64,000 bases of DNA from Solirubrobacter taibaiensis. GTDB lineage: Bacteria; Actinomycetota; Thermoleophilia; Solirubrobacterales; Solirubrobacteraceae. Positions 41,999 to 51,102 of the stretch are shown in pieces (positions within the stretch are counted from its first letter, which is position 1; every line of letters starts with the position of its first letter). The notes under the pieces are model-generated. The model was not told the DNA's origin and did not search any database. It saw only the letters and a list, made by a program, of their open reading frames with translations. The DNA is taken from NCBI GenBank assembly GCA_027587225.1, contig JAPDDQ010000043.1, positions 1 through 64,000 on the forward strand, read 5' to 3'. A program made the position numbers and the translations under genes.

Positions 41999-42883
41999 TT
42001 AGGCTGAGGCCTCGTCGAGTTTGGTGATCTCGCTCGGATCGAGCGTAAAGGTGGGAAGGATGCCGTCAAGCTGCGCGACGGTCCGGGCGCTGGCGATCGG
42101 CGCGACGATGCCCGGCTTGGCCCGCAGCCAGTCGATGGCCACGGCGCCCACGGGCACGCCACGCGTGATCGCGATCTCGTCCAGCACATCCAGGACGCGC
42201 TCGCCGCGCGGGTCGTCGAGGTACTTGGACACCATGCCCTCACGAGCCGCGCCGTCGGCCGACTGGTTGCGGTACTTGCCGGTCAAGAAGCCGGCCGCCA
42301 GCGCGTAGTAGGGCGCCACGGAGAGCCCGTACCGCTCCACGATCGGCGCGTAGTCGCGCTCGTAGCCCGCACGCTCGAGCAGGTTGTAGTGCGGCTGCAG
42401 CCACTCGTAGGCCGCCAGACCCTCGCGCACCGACAGTTCCAACGACTCGACGAGCCGGTCCGGCGGAACGTTGGACGCCGCCACACGCAGCACCTTGCCG
42501 TCACGCACCGTCTGGTCGAACGCGCGCACGGTCTCCTCCACGGGCACGTCGCCGACGTCCTTGTGCGCGTAGTACAGATCGATTCGATCCGTCTGCAGCC
42601 GCGCCAGCGACTCGTCCACGTGCTGGGCGATGTTCGCGGCGGAGAGCCCACCGTCCGAGCCGACCTTCGTCGCGATGACGAGCGAGTCGCGGTTGCCGCG
42701 CGCGGCCATCCACTCGCCGATGATCGTCTCCGAGATGCCCATGTTCGGGCGCATGTAGCTGTCGGCGGTGTCGATGAAGTTCCCGCCCGCCTCGACATAC
42801 GCGTCGAGCACGGCGAACGAGTCCTCGCGGTCGGCGGTCCAGCCGAACACGTTGCCACCGAGGCAGAGCCCGTAGACGTCCAT
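41999..42883 (-). CDS. Aldo/keto reductase
   Basis: 294 residues from ATG 42881-42883. A TIM-barrel AKR with the catalytic tetrad visible: Asp in FIDTAD, Tyr in DSYMRPN, Lys in IATKVG and His in YYAHKD. The NADPH-binding C-terminus has PIASARTVAQLDGIL. Likely reduces aldehydes or ketones. It is directly followed by the O-methyltransferase gene, so both may act on one small molecule. Confidence 0.9.
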   Translation of the reverse strand: MDVYGLCLGGNVFGWTADREDSFAVLDAYVEAGGNFIDTADSYMRPNMGISETIIGEWMAARGNRDSLVIATKVGSDGGLSAANIAQHVDESLARLQTDRIDLYYAHKDVGDVPVEETVRAFDQTVRDGKVLRVAASNVPPDRLVESLELSVREGLAAYEWLQPHYNLLERAGYERDYAPIVERYGLSVAPYYALAAGFLTGKYRNQSADGAAREGMVSKYLDDPRGERVLDVLDEIAITRGVPVGAVAIDWLRAKPGIVAPIASARTVAQLDGILPTFTLDPSEITKLDEASA

Positions 42884-42906
42884 GGCCACAGAGCCTACGA
42901 AACGAA

Positions 42907-42931
42907 AGAGGGCGCCCGATGGGCGCCCTCT
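42907..42931 (-). terminator. Factor-independent terminator
   Basis: A perfect 11-bp stem AGAGGGCGCCC / GGGCGCCCTCT around GAT, followed on the minus strand by CTTTCGTTTCG. It lies 11 bases after the stop of the minus-strand gene at 42942 and before the aldo/keto reductase start, so it separates the two transcription units. Confidence 0.85.
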
Positions 42932-42941
42932 CACAAACTGG

Positions 42942-43397
42942 CTACGCCGCGGTACCCGCGGTTGGCGTACTCGATGGCGAGGAAGTGGTCGAGGTGTACT
43001 CGAACTCCTCCTCGGCGCCGAACAGCGCGTCGAGCACCTTCTTGCGCAGGCCCTCGGAGAGCGCCAGCGCCACGGCACCGCCGACGACGCCCAGCAGCAG
43101 GACGCGACCGAGGCCGCCGCCGCTCTTCTTCTTCTTGGGCGCCTCGTAGAGCGCGACGCTCGCGTCACGCACGCCACCGGCCGTCTCCCGGATGTGCTTC
43201 TGCAGCTTCTTGTCCTCGAACAGCTGCGTCGCCGGGCTCTTGCCGTTGTTCAGCCGCGAGTACGCGTCACGGGCGGACTCGAAGGCCTGGACGATGTTCT
43301 GGCGCAGATCCTCGTCCTCGATGATTCGCGTCACATACGGGTTGGTGCGCGCAGACTGCGCCGCCTTCCCGGCCTTCTTGACCTTCTTGTTCGCCAT
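42942..43397 (-). CDS. Membrane protein with a single helix (YtxH-like layout)
   Basis: 151 residues. A Lys-rich N-terminus, a helical part (about 20-85) with RIIEDEDLRQNIVQAFESAR, a basic KKKKSGGG hinge, one membrane helix (about 98-117, GRVLLLGVVGGAVALAL) and an acidic then Ser/Thr/Pro-rich tail. The layout resembles small membrane stress proteins of the YtxH type, though no clear signature is present. It ends in a strong terminator, so it is its own unit, 21 bases after lon. Confidence 0.65.
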   Translation of the reverse strand: MANKKVKKAGKAAQSARTNPYVTRIIEDEDLRQNIVQAFESARDAYSRLNNGKSPATQLFEDKKLQKHIRETAGGVRDASVALYEAPKKKKSGGGLGRVLLLGVVGGAVALALSEGLRKKVLDALFGAEEEFEYTSTTSSPSSTPTAGTAA

Positions 43398-43418
43398 GGC
43401 TCCTCGCTAGCCTCGCTT

Positions 43419-45791
43419 TCAACCTTGGTCTTGAGGCCGAGCATACCCCGCACGGCCGTTTACGAGTGCGGCGTCGAACACATCGCCGATCTCGCTCACC
43501 CACACGAACTCCAGGTTCTCTCGCAGTGCGGCGGGAAAGTCCTCGGCGTCCGGCTCGTTGCGGCTGGGCGCCAGCACGCGCTTCACACCCGCCCGCTGAG
43601 CGGCCAACGCCTTCTCTTTGAGCCCGCCGATCGGCAGCACCTGCCCGGTCAGCGTGAGCTCGCCCGTCATCGCCACGTCATCGCGCACCGGGTGCCCCGT
43701 GACGAGCGACATCAGTGCGGTGGCCATCGTGATCCCGGCCGAGGGCCCGTCCTTCGGGATCGCGCCCGCCGGCACATGGATGTGGATGTCGTGACGCGCG
43801 AAATAGTCCTCGGGCAGGCCGTTTGCGTGCCCGCGGACGTACGACATCGCGGCCTGGGCGGACTCCTTCATCACGTCGCCCAGCTGACCGGTGATCGTCA
43901 ACTTGCCCTTACCGGGCATCGCGGTGGCCTCGACGAACAGCACGTCGCCGCCCACCGGCGTCCACGCCAGCCCCGTGGCCACGCCGGCCTCGCGGGTGCG
44001 GCGCTTCACATCGGCGGTGAAGCGGGGCCGGCCGAGCAGCTCGCGCACCTTCGGCGCCGTCACGGAGACCTTCTTGGAGTGCGTGCCCTCGGCGACGGTC
44101 AGCGCGACCTTCCGGCACGCGGAGGCGATCTCGCGGTCCAGCCCGCGCACGCCCGCCTCCCGCGTGTAGTCGCTGATGATGGCGCGCAGGCCTGTGTCGG
44201 TGAACGCCACCTGCGACTTCTTCAGCCCGGAGCGCTCGACCTGGCGCGGCACCAGGTAGCGCTTGGCGATCTGGAGCTTCTCCTCCTCCGTGTAGCCCGC
44301 GAGCTGGATGATCTCCATGCGGTCGCGCAGCGGCGGCGGGATCGTGTCGAGCGTGTTCGCGGTGGTGATGAAGAGCACACCGGAGAGGTCGAACGGGACG
44401 TCCAGGTAGTGGTCGCGGAACGTCGAGTTCTGCTCGGGGTCGAGCACCTCGAGCATGGCGCTGGCCGGATCACCGCGGTAGTCCGCGCCCATCTTGTCGA
44501 TCTCGTCGATCATGAACAGCGGATTCGCGGCGCCCGCGTCCCGTAGCGCGCGGATGATCGTGCCCGGCATCGCGCCGATGTACGTGCGCCGGTGACCGCG
44601 GATCTCGGCCTCGTCGCGGACACCGCCGGCGCTGATGCGCTCGAACTTGCGGCCCATCGCCCGCGCGATCGAGCGGCCCAGCGACGTCTTGCCCACGCCG
44701 GGCGGGCCGACGAAGCACATGATCGACGAGCCCGTGGCGTCGGGCTTGAGCTTGCGCACCGCGAGGAACTCGAGGATCCGCTCCTTGACCTTGGCGATGT
44801 CGTAGTGGTCCTCGTCGAGCACGATCCGGGCGTGCGCGAGGTCCAGGTTGTCGTCCGTGCGCTTGCCCCACGGCAGCGACGCGATCCACTCCAGGTACGT
44901 GCGGATGACGCCGTGCTCGGCCGCGGCCTGCGGGAGCTTCTGCAGGCGTGAGAGCTCGCGGTCGGCCTGCTTGCGCACGTCCTCGGGCAGCTCGAGCGCG
45001 GACAGCTGCTCGCGCAGGTCGTCGAGCTCGGCCTCCGCCGGGTCCTTCTCGCCCAGCTCCTCCTGGATCGCCTTCAGCTGCTGCCGGAGCACGTACTCGC
45101 GCTGCGAGCTCTCCATCTCCGACATGACCTGGTTCTGGATCTTGGAGCCGATGGCGACGATGTCGAGCTCCCGGGCGAGCGTCTCGCTGAGCCGCCGCAG
45201 CCGCTTGCTGACGTCGACCTCCTCCAGCAGCGCCTGCTTCTCCTCGACCTTGATCCGCAGCGCGCCGGCGATCAGGTGCGCGAGCGAGGAGGGCTCCTCG
45301 ACGTTCGCGACCGCCATCTGCAGCTCTTCCGGCAGGTACGGGACCTCGTCGATGATGCGCGTGAACGTCTGCTGGACGTTGCGCATGAGCGCGGTCAGCT
45401 CAGGCCCTTCGTCGACCTCGTCCGGGAGCTCGGAGACGCGGGCGACGAGGTAGGGCTCCTCGCCGATCCACTCCTCGACCTTCACGCGCTGGCCGGCCTG
45501 GACGAGGATCCGCAGCGATCCGTCCGGGACCTTGAGCATGCGCGCGACGACGCCCGCGACGCCGATCGTGTGTAGATCGTCGGGCCCGGGCGTGTCGAGG
45601 TCCGGGTCCTTGGAGCCGAGCATCACCAGCATGCGGTCGCCGGCCAGCACGTCGTTGACGAGCTGGATCGAGCGCTCCTGGCCCACCGCCAGCGGCGTGA
45701 GCGTGTCCGGGTAGGTGACGGTGTCGCGCAGCGGGAGGACCGGCAGGTGGTCCGGCAGGCCCTGCGGAAGCTCGTCCTGGGTCGCGGTCAA
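43419..45791 (-). CDS. lon: ATP-dependent Lon protease
   Basis: 790 residues, full-length bacterial Lon. The N-terminal LON substrate domain (about 10-210) is followed by a coiled-coil helical part. The AAA+ module has Walker A GPPGVGKTS, Walker B LFMIDEIDKM and sensor residues. The protease domain has the catalytic Ser in PKDGPSAGITM and Lys in GGLKEKALAA. It degrades misfolded and regulatory proteins in the cytosol. Its ATG overlaps the stop of an Hsp20 gene (ATGA), so chaperone and protease are made together, a heat/stress unit. I saw no CIRCE or HAIR element upstream of hsp20. Confidence 0.96.
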   Translation of the reverse strand: MTATQDELPQGLPDHLPVLPLRDTVTYPDTLTPLAVGQERSIQLVNDVLAGDRMLVMLGSKDPDLDTPGPDDLHTIGVAGVVARMLKVPDGSLRILVQAGQRVKVEEWIGEEPYLVARVSELPDEVDEGPELTALMRNVQQTFTRIIDEVPYLPEELQMAVANVEEPSSLAHLIAGALRIKVEEKQALLEEVDVSKRLRRLSETLARELDIVAIGSKIQNQVMSEMESSQREYVLRQQLKAIQEELGEKDPAEAELDDLREQLSALELPEDVRKQADRELSRLQKLPQAAAEHGVIRTYLEWIASLPWGKRTDDNLDLAHARIVLDEDHYDIAKVKERILEFLAVRKLKPDATGSSIMCFVGPPGVGKTSLGRSIARAMGRKFERISAGGVRDEAEIRGHRRTYIGAMPGTIIRALRDAGAANPLFMIDEIDKMGADYRGDPASAMLEVLDPEQNSTFRDHYLDVPFDLSGVLFITTANTLDTIPPPLRDRMEIIQLAGYTEEEKLQIAKRYLVPRQVERSGLKKSQVAFTDTGLRAIISDYTREAGVRGLDREIASACRKVALTVAEGTHSKKVSVTAPKVRELLGRPRFTADVKRRTREAGVATGLAWTPVGGDVLFVEATAMPGKGKLTITGQLGDVMKESAQAAMSYVRGHANGLPEDYFARHDIHIHVPAGAIPKDGPSAGITMATALMSLVTGHPVRDDVAMTGELTLTGQVLPIGGLKEKALAAQRAGVKRVLAPSRNEPDAEDFPAALRENLEFVWVSEIGDVFDAALVNGRAGYARPQDQG

Positions 45792-46225
45792 CGGTCCGTC
45801 CCGCGGATCGGGACGGTGCGGGGACGTGCCGGGCGGCTCAGGGGGAGCTCGACGGTGAGGATGCCGTCCTCATAGGCGGCGTCGGCGGCGTCCGCGTCCA
45901 CCTCGGCGCCGAGCTCGACGACGCGCCGGAATGCACCCCGCTCGATCTCCATCTGCTGGTAGACGCGGTCGTCGGACGGCGGCTCGGACTCGCGCTGGCC
46001 GGAGAGCAGGAGCTCACGGCCGCGCACCTCGAGCGACACCTGGCTGGGGTCGATCCCGGCGAGATCGGCGCGCACGATCGCCCGGGGCGGGTCGCTCGCG
46101 TAGTAGACGTCGACCGCCGGCGAGAAGCCGCCGCGGCGCTGCGGCGCGAAGCCGCGATCGAACAGCTCGTCCATCTGACGCCGCATCTGCTCGAAGTTCG
46201 CGAAGAGGTCGCGCTCCTGGGCCAT
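45788..46225 (-). CDS. Small heat shock protein (Hsp20/alpha-crystallin)
   Basis: 145 residues from ATG 46223-46225. N-terminal helix (FANFEQMRRQMDELFDRGF), then the alpha-crystallin domain (about 40-130): VDVYYASDPPRAIVRADLAG, VRGRELLLSGQR and the AAYEDGILTVELPLS signature, followed by a short IRG-type tail. ATP-independent holdase that keeps unfolded proteins soluble. Translationally coupled to lon downstream. Confidence 0.92.
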   Translation of the reverse strand: MAQERDLFANFEQMRRQMDELFDRGFAPQRRGGFSPAVDVYYASDPPRAIVRADLAGIDPSQVSLEVRGRELLLSGQRESEPPSDDRVYQQMEIERGAFRRVVELGAEVDADAADAAYEDGILTVELPLSRPARPRTVPIRGTDR

Positions 46226-46250
46226 CGGGCCCGATGCTAGACGAGACGAG

Positions 46251-47276
46251 CTAGTACGCGGACGGCCGCACGAGCCGCGGTTCGACGGCCATCGGCTTCT
46301 CGGTCGGGTGCCCGAAGTAGAAGCCCTGGCCGAGGTCCACGCCCAGCTCGGCCATCGCGCGGAACTCGTCGACCCGCTCGATGCCCTCGGCGACGACCTT
46401 CGCACCCAGCTCGTGCGCGCACTCGACGAGCGCCTTCACGAGCGCGCGGCGGCCGACCGAGTGCTGGATGCCGGAGGTGAGCGCGGTGTCGATCTTGGCC
46501 ACGTCGGGCTTGATGAGCTCGAGGCAGGCCAGTGAGTCCGGCCCGCCGGAGAGATCGTCCAGCGCCACCTTCGCGCCGCGCTTGCGGTGCTCGGTCGTGA
46601 TCGCCAGCAGCAGGTCCCGGTCCAGGCAGCGCTCGGGCTTGACGAGCTCCAGGCACAGCCGTGCCGGATCGGCGCCGAGGCGACCGACGACCGGCCACGT
46701 CGTGCGCATCGTGGACTCGACGTCCAGCGACGCGCGCGGGTCGACGTTCACGAACAGGAGCTCGCCCGGCGGCAGCAGCGGAAGCCCGACTTCGAGCGCG
46801 GCGGTGCGCGCGCGGTAGTCGAACGAGAAGAGCGCGTCGTGGGCCTCGGCGGCCGCGAGCAGCTCGGCGCCGCGCAGCTCGACGTTGCCGAGCATCCCGC
46901 GCATCAGCGCCTCGCGACCGTAGGCCTGGCCCGTCCGCAGGTCGACGATCGGCTGGAAGTGCGGCCGCATCCGACCGTGCGAGAGGAACTCGGGGAACCA
47001 GTCCGTGCGGGTGCGGTCGAGCAGCGTCTCGGCGGGGACCGGGAGGCTCTGCTCGTCGGCGAGGCGCACCGCGAACAGGCAGGCGCGCTCGGAGATCGAC
47101 AGGGCCTTGAGGACCGACCGCAGGCGCTCGTCCCAGTTCGGACCGGCGATCAGCAGGCCTTCCACGGCGATATCACCCGCGGCGGGCTCTGACGCGAGGT
47201 GCTCGACCTTATAGAGGACGGAGGGCCGGTGCGAAAGCAGGCGCACGCCATCCATGGCGGCGGTAGCGGGGGTCAC
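46251..47276 (-). CDS. EAL-domain protein with altered catalytic motifs
   Basis: 341 residues from GTG 47276; ATG 47255 is an alternative. The N-terminal about 95 residues are not recognised (a possible sensor fold). The EAL domain (about 100-335) has REALMRG (the EAL triad is kept), FVNVDP, LELVKPE instead of LELTE, ALDDLSGG instead of DDFGTG, IKPDVAKID and VVAEGIE. Several metal-binding residues remain, but the DDFGTG loop is changed, so it may be a weak c-di-GMP phosphodiesterase or a c-di-GMP-binding receptor. No GGDEF partner is in the window. Confidence 0.82.
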   Translation of the reverse strand: MTPATAAMDGVRLLSHRPSVLYKVEHLASEPAAGDIAVEGLLIAGPNWDERLRSVLKALSISERACLFAVRLADEQSLPVPAETLLDRTRTDWFPEFLSHGRMRPHFQPIVDLRTGQAYGREALMRGMLGNVELRGAELLAAAEAHDALFSFDYRARTAALEVGLPLLPPGELLFVNVDPRASLDVESTMRTTWPVVGRLGADPARLCLELVKPERCLDRDLLLAITTEHRKRGAKVALDDLSGGPDSLACLELIKPDVAKIDTALTSGIQHSVGRRALVKALVECAHELGAKVVAEGIERVDEFRAMAELGVDLGQGFYFGHPTEKPMAVEPRLVRPSAY

Positions 47277-47309
47277 AGGCCTTGTGATCGGCCGCAGGTA
47301 AGGAGATCT

Positions 47310-48074
47310 TTACTCGCCGAGCGTGTAAATCGATCCTTCGCGGGCCGCTTCGACCGGCCCGTCGAAGGCGCGCGCCGCCTGATCGCACACCCAGTCCACG
47401 CCCGCTTCGTCCGCGTAGTGGGTCAATACCAGCCGTTTTGCACCGGCCTGTGCCGCGTGCTCGCCGGCTTCGAACGGCGTGAGGTGACCGCGGTCGTCCG
47501 GCGGCTCGGGCTCCAGCAGCGTCGCCTCGACCATCAACAAGTCCGTGCCCGACGCGAACCGGGCCAGGTCCTCACTCGGCCCGCAGTCCGCGCCGAAGGT
47601 GAACCGCGCGCCGTCGCACGCGAACTCCACCGCGTTCGCCGGGATGTAGTGCGGGACGGGCTGGAAGCGCACCTCGAGCCCGCCGATCGTGAGCGGCTCA
47701 GCCGGGTCGTAGACCGTGAGGTCGAACGCCAGCTCGAGGTGGTCGGGGCTCATGCTCCCGCCCTCGCAGAGCTTGGTGAACACGTCCGGTGCACCCGGCG
47801 GGGCGATCAGCCGCGGGTGTGGTGGCGCGCCGTCCCAGGAGCGGTAGCGGATACCGGACGCGTACGGCACGAGATCCATCACGTGGTCGGCGTGCAGGTG
47901 GCTGATGACGACCGCGTCGATGTCGGCGTAGTCGACGACCGTGCGGAGCTTCGCGAACACGCCAGGCCCGCAGTCGAGGAGCACTTTCTGCCCGCCGCCC
48001 TCGACGAGGTAGCCCGAGCACGCGCCACCCGCGTCCGGAAAGGACGGGGACTTCCCCAGAACCGTGATTCGCAA
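47310..48074 (-). CDS. MBL-fold phosphodiesterase-like protein (RNase Z/cyclic-nucleotide PDE type)
   Basis: 254 residues. Starts MRITVLGKSPSFPDAGGACSGYLVE and contains the complete metal motif SHLHADH (about 58-64), then DCGPSEDLARF and a late LTHYAD. The N-terminal pattern resembles actinobacterial Rv1339-type proteins, reported as cAMP phosphodiesterases, more than true RNase Z, which has an exosite arm absent here. Substrate assignment is from remembered similarity only. Lies next to the EAL gene, giving two nucleotide-signalling-type genes in a row. Confidence 0.78.
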   Translation of the reverse strand: MRITVLGKSPSFPDAGGACSGYLVEGGGQKVLLDCGPGVFAKLRTVVDYADIDAVVISHLHADHVMDLVPYASGIRYRSWDGAPPHPRLIAPPGAPDVFTKLCEGGSMSPDHLELAFDLTVYDPAEPLTIGGLEVRFQPVPHYIPANAVEFACDGARFTFGADCGPSEDLARFASGTDLLMVEATLLEPEPPDDRGHLTPFEAGEHAAQAGAKRLVLTHYADEAGVDWVCDQAARAFDGPVEAAREGSIYTLGE

Positions 48075-48080
48075 CGTCTG

Positions 48081-49163
48081 TCAGACCCTCCTGGACCGGG
48101 ACAGTACCGCCCAGCCCAGCAGACCGCTGAGCAGGGACCCCGCGAAGATCCCGACCTTGGCCTGCTCGACGAGCGTCGGGTCGTCGAACGCGAGGTCCGC
48201 GATGAACAGGGAAACGGTGAAGCCGATACCCGCCGCCGCGGCCACGCCGAGCAGCTGCCCGCGCGGCATGCCTTCCGGGAGCGTGCCGCCCGCGCGCAGC
48301 GCCCCGAGCGTCGCACCGCTCACGCCGAGCAGCTTGCCCAGCACCAGGCCGGCGACGATCGCCCACGTCAGCCGGCTGGCGAGCGCGTCCCCGAGCACGC
48401 CGCCGCCGAGCGCGATGCCGGCATTGGCGAGCGCGAACAGCGGCACGACCACGAACGCGCTCCACGGGTGCAGGCGATGCTCGACGCCCTCGCCCATCGC
48501 CACCGGCAGCAGCAGGCCCACGGCGACACCGGCGATCGTGGCGTGCACGCCCGACTCGTGCACGGCGATCCACAGCATGATCCCGAGCGGCACCCACAGC
48601 CGCGGGAAGAACTTGATCGCCACCACGAGCGCCGCCGCGGCGAGCAGCCACAGCAGCGACACGGCCTCGGCGTAGAAGATCGCGATGATCGCGATCGCGA
48701 TGATGTCGTCGACGATCGCCACGGCGAGCAGGAACACGCGCGTGCCGTCGCTCACCCGGTCGCCGAGCAGCGCGATCAGCCCGACCGCGAACGCGATGTC
48801 GGTCGCGCACGCGATCGCCCAGCCCTCCGCGCCGTCGCCGCCGGCGACGATCACGACGAAGATCAAGATCGGCGCGACCACGCCGCCGACCGCCGCGAGC
48901 GCCGGCAGTGCCGCAGTGCGCGCGTTCTGCAGACGGCCGTCGACGACCTCGCGCTTGATCTCGAGCCCGACGACGAGGAAGAACAGCGCCATCAGCGCGT
49001 CGTTGACCCAGTGGTGCAGGTCGAACGGGCCGAGCTCGGTGTGCCAGAAGCCGTCGTAGTCGAGACCGACGTTGGCCCACACCAGCGCGACGATCGTCGC
49101 CACCAGGATCGCGAGGCCGCCCGCGGCCTCGTCGTGGAGGAACTCCCGGATGCGATCGGTCAA
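48081..49163 (-). CDS. nhaA: Na+/H+ antiporter NhaA
   Basis: 360 residues, about 12 helices. Signatures of NhaA are clear: FFLVVGLEIKREVVDG, CATDIAFAVGL, AVAIVDDIIAI (the two transport Asp residues), FALANAGI and GIGFTVSLFIADLAF. Exchanges Na+ (or Li+) for protons across the inner membrane. The start overlaps the stop of the CBS-domain gene (ATGA), which in turn overlaps an NhaD/ArsB-like gene, making an ion-antiport operon. Confidence 0.95.
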   Translation of the reverse strand: MTDRIREFLHDEAAGGLAILVATIVALVWANVGLDYDGFWHTELGPFDLHHWVNDALMALFFLVVGLEIKREVVDGRLQNARTAALPALAAVGGVVAPILIFVVIVAGGDGAEGWAIACATDIAFAVGLIALLGDRVSDGTRVFLLAVAIVDDIIAIAIIAIFYAEAVSLLWLLAAAALVVAIKFFPRLWVPLGIMLWIAVHESGVHATIAGVAVGLLLPVAMGEGVEHRLHPWSAFVVVPLFALANAGIALGGGVLGDALASRLTWAIVAGLVLGKLLGVSGATLGALRAGGTLPEGMPRGQLLGVAAAAGIGFTVSLFIADLAFDDPTLVEQAKVGIFAGSLLSGLLGWAVLSRSRRV

Positions 49164-49591
49164 GGCGACGCCAGGAAGCGTTCCGCGACGTCACGGAAGA
49201 AGCCGTGCCGCGAGATCACGTCGACCACGCGCTTGTCGTCGACCACCGGCACGATCAGCACGCGGTGGTGCAGGAAGATCTCCGCCACCTGCAGCTCGGA
49301 GTGATCGGAGCCGACTTCCACGTGCTCGGTGTTCATGTGCTGGCCCACCGCCTCGAACCGGCAGTGGTTGCGCTTCTCCAGCGCACCGTCGAGCGAGCCG
49401 CGCAGGAACGCGGCGCCCTTGAGCTGGCCCACGTACCCGGGGAAGAGCGCCGTGACGAACTCGCGCTCGCCGAACACGCCCTCGAAGCGCTCGCGGTCGT
49501 CCACCACCGGCAGCGCCGGCAGGTCCAGCTCGACCAAGCGACGCACCGCCACTTCGAGCGTGTCGTCTACGTGCAGCACGAAAGCGGTCAT
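49160..49591 (-). CDS. CBS-domain protein linked to antiporters
   Basis: 143 residues from ATG 49589-49591. Two CBS-type motifs: the first has DLPALPVVDDRERFEGVFGE (about 20-40), the second HHRVLIVPVVDDKRVVDVISRHGFFRD (about 108-135). CBS pairs bind adenosine nucleotides and gate transporters and enzymes. Overlaps by 4 bases with both antiporter genes, so it is probably a nucleotide- or c-di-AMP-responsive regulator of one or both. Confidence 0.85.
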   Translation of the reverse strand: MTAFVLHVDDTLEVAVRRLVELDLPALPVVDDRERFEGVFGEREFVTALFPGYVGQLKGAAFLRGSLDGALEKRNHCRFEAVGQHMNTEHVEVGSDHSELQVAEIFLHHRVLIVPVVDDKRVVDVISRHGFFRDVAERFLASP

Positions 49592-50832
49592 GCGTACCGC
49601 AGCATCACGTACGCGGTGCACAACAGCAACGACGCGACGGTCACCGGGATGCCGTAGCGCAGGAAGAACACGAAGCCGATCGGGTGCCCGGCACGCGCGG
49701 ACATCCCGGAGGCGGCGACGTTGCAGGCCGCGGCGACGATCGTCGCGTTGCCGCCGAAGCAGGCGCCGAGCGAGAGCGCCCACCAGTACGCGTCGTCCTC
49801 GGCGAGCGAATCGACGACCGGGATCATCGCCGCGGTGAACGGGATGTTGTCCACCAGGCCGGAGCCGATCGCCGACACCCACAGGATCCCGAGCAGCTCC
49901 GCCGTGCGGTTGCCGTCGGTGACGGACGCGATCCCGTTCGCCACCTCCTCCAGCGCCCCCGTCTCCTCCAGCGCGCCGACCATCACGAACAGACCGATCA
50001 GGAAGAACAGCGTCAGCCATTCGATCCCGGAGACGGTGCCCGCGAGCGACTGCCGGCTGACGAGCAGCGTCACCGCCGCGCCCGCGAGCGCGACCGTCGC
50101 CGGCTCCAGGTGCAGCGGCTTGTGGATGAAGAACACGAGGATCGTCAGCACGAGGATCGGAACGGTGCGCTTGGCCTCGCCGGCGTCCTCGATCGACTTC
50201 GCGGCGTCCAGGCTCATCACCCGCTCGCGCGCCTCGGGTGCGATCTGCAATCGCGACCGGAACGCGAAGTACAGGCCGGGAATGACCACCGCGAGCGTGA
50301 GGATCACGATCGGCGCGAGGTTCGCGATGAACGCGCCGAACGAGAGCCCGGTGTGGCCCGCGATCAGGATGTTCGGCGGGTCGCCGATCAGCGTCGCGGT
50401 CCCGCCCAGGTTCGAAGCCACGATCTCGATCACGATCAGCGGGACGGGGTCGATGTCCAGCGCGTCGGCGAGGAGGAACGTGATCGGGACGACGAGCAGG
50501 ATCGTCGTGACGTTGTCCAGGAACGCCGACAACACCGCGGTGGTGATCGCCAGCGCGAGGACGACCGCCGGCGGCCGGCCCTTGGAGAGCTGGCCCGCGC
50601 GGATCGCGAGCCAGGTGTACACGCCGGTCGTCTCCGTGACCCGGACCATGATCATCATCCCGACGAGCAGGCCGATCGTGTTGAAGTCGACGGCCTCGAT
50701 CGCCTGCTCCTGGTCGAGCGTGCCGGCGAGGACGACGAGCGTCGCGCCCAGCAGGGCGATCTTCGTGCGGTCGACGCGCTCAGACGCGATCAGCGCAAGG
50801 GCGACGACGAAGACGGCGATGGCGAAGGCCAT
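49588..50832 (-). CDS. NhaD/ArsB-like ion transporter (SLC13/CitT superfamily)
   Basis: 414 residues, about 11-12 helices. The ArsB/NhaD/citrate transporter fold is indicated by the paired re-entrant motifs: LSAFLDNVTTILLVVPIT with NLGGTATLIGDPPNILI in the first half, and GSGLVDNIPFTAAMIPVVDSL with GACFGGNATIVAAACNV in the second. By family the substrate may be Na+/H+, arsenite or a carboxylate. The neighbouring NhaA favours sodium. First gene of the operon with CBS and nhaA. Confidence 0.88.
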   Translation of the reverse strand: MAFAIAVFVVALALIASERVDRTKIALLGATLVVLAGTLDQEQAIEAVDFNTIGLLVGMMIMVRVTETTGVYTWLAIRAGQLSKGRPPAVVLALAITTAVLSAFLDNVTTILLVVPITFLLADALDIDPVPLIVIEIVASNLGGTATLIGDPPNILIAGHTGLSFGAFIANLAPIVILTLAVVIPGLYFAFRSRLQIAPEARERVMSLDAAKSIEDAGEAKRTVPILVLTILVFFIHKPLHLEPATVALAGAAVTLLVSRQSLAGTVSGIEWLTLFFLIGLFVMVGALEETGALEEVANGIASVTDGNRTAELLGILWVSAIGSGLVDNIPFTAAMIPVVDSLAEDDAYWWALSLGACFGGNATIVAAACNVAASGMSARAGHPIGFVFFLRYGIPVTVASLLLCTAYVMLRYA

Positions 50833-50835
50833 CGC

Positions 50836-51102
50836 TCAGCCGTGCAGCGCGGCCTGCTCCTGCGCCGTCGGGAACGCCCAGCCCACCTGGCGGCGGCGCT
50901 CCTGGCGGAAGACGAAGCGCAGCTGCGTCGGCGGCCGCAGGCCGTCGGGATGGTCGGGCCGGAACGTCGGGCACGCCTCGTCGAGATTCAACGCACACAG
51001 GCCGTTGCGGGCGAAGAAGCACTCTTCGCACGTCACCTTCTTCGACCTCTTGGCGCGTTGTGGCGCGGCAACTGCTGACACCCGGAAGGACCCCTCGTTC
51101 AC
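50836..51102 (-). CDS. Small Cys-rich protein
   Basis: 88 residues from GTG 51100-51102. The core CEECFFARNGLCALNLDEAC has four cysteines in a C-x2-C-x7-C-x7-C spacing, consistent with a zinc or iron-sulfur site. It is followed by PTFRPDH and a basic RFVFRQERRRQVGWAF stretch. No signal peptide. No family is recognised. It begins the antiporter transcription unit (3 bases before the transporter gene), hinting at a regulator of that operon. Confidence 0.6.
   Translation of the reverse strand: MNEGSFRVSAVAAPQRAKRSKKVTCEECFFARNGLCALNLDEACPTFRPDHPDGLRPPTQLRFVFRQERRRQVGWAFPTAQEQAALHG

Noticed and set aside
47199..49304. 701-codon plus-strand frame over the MBL and nhaA genes
   Set aside because: Arg/Gln/His-rich shadow sequence. 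Both minus-strand genes have complete motifs and operon overlaps.
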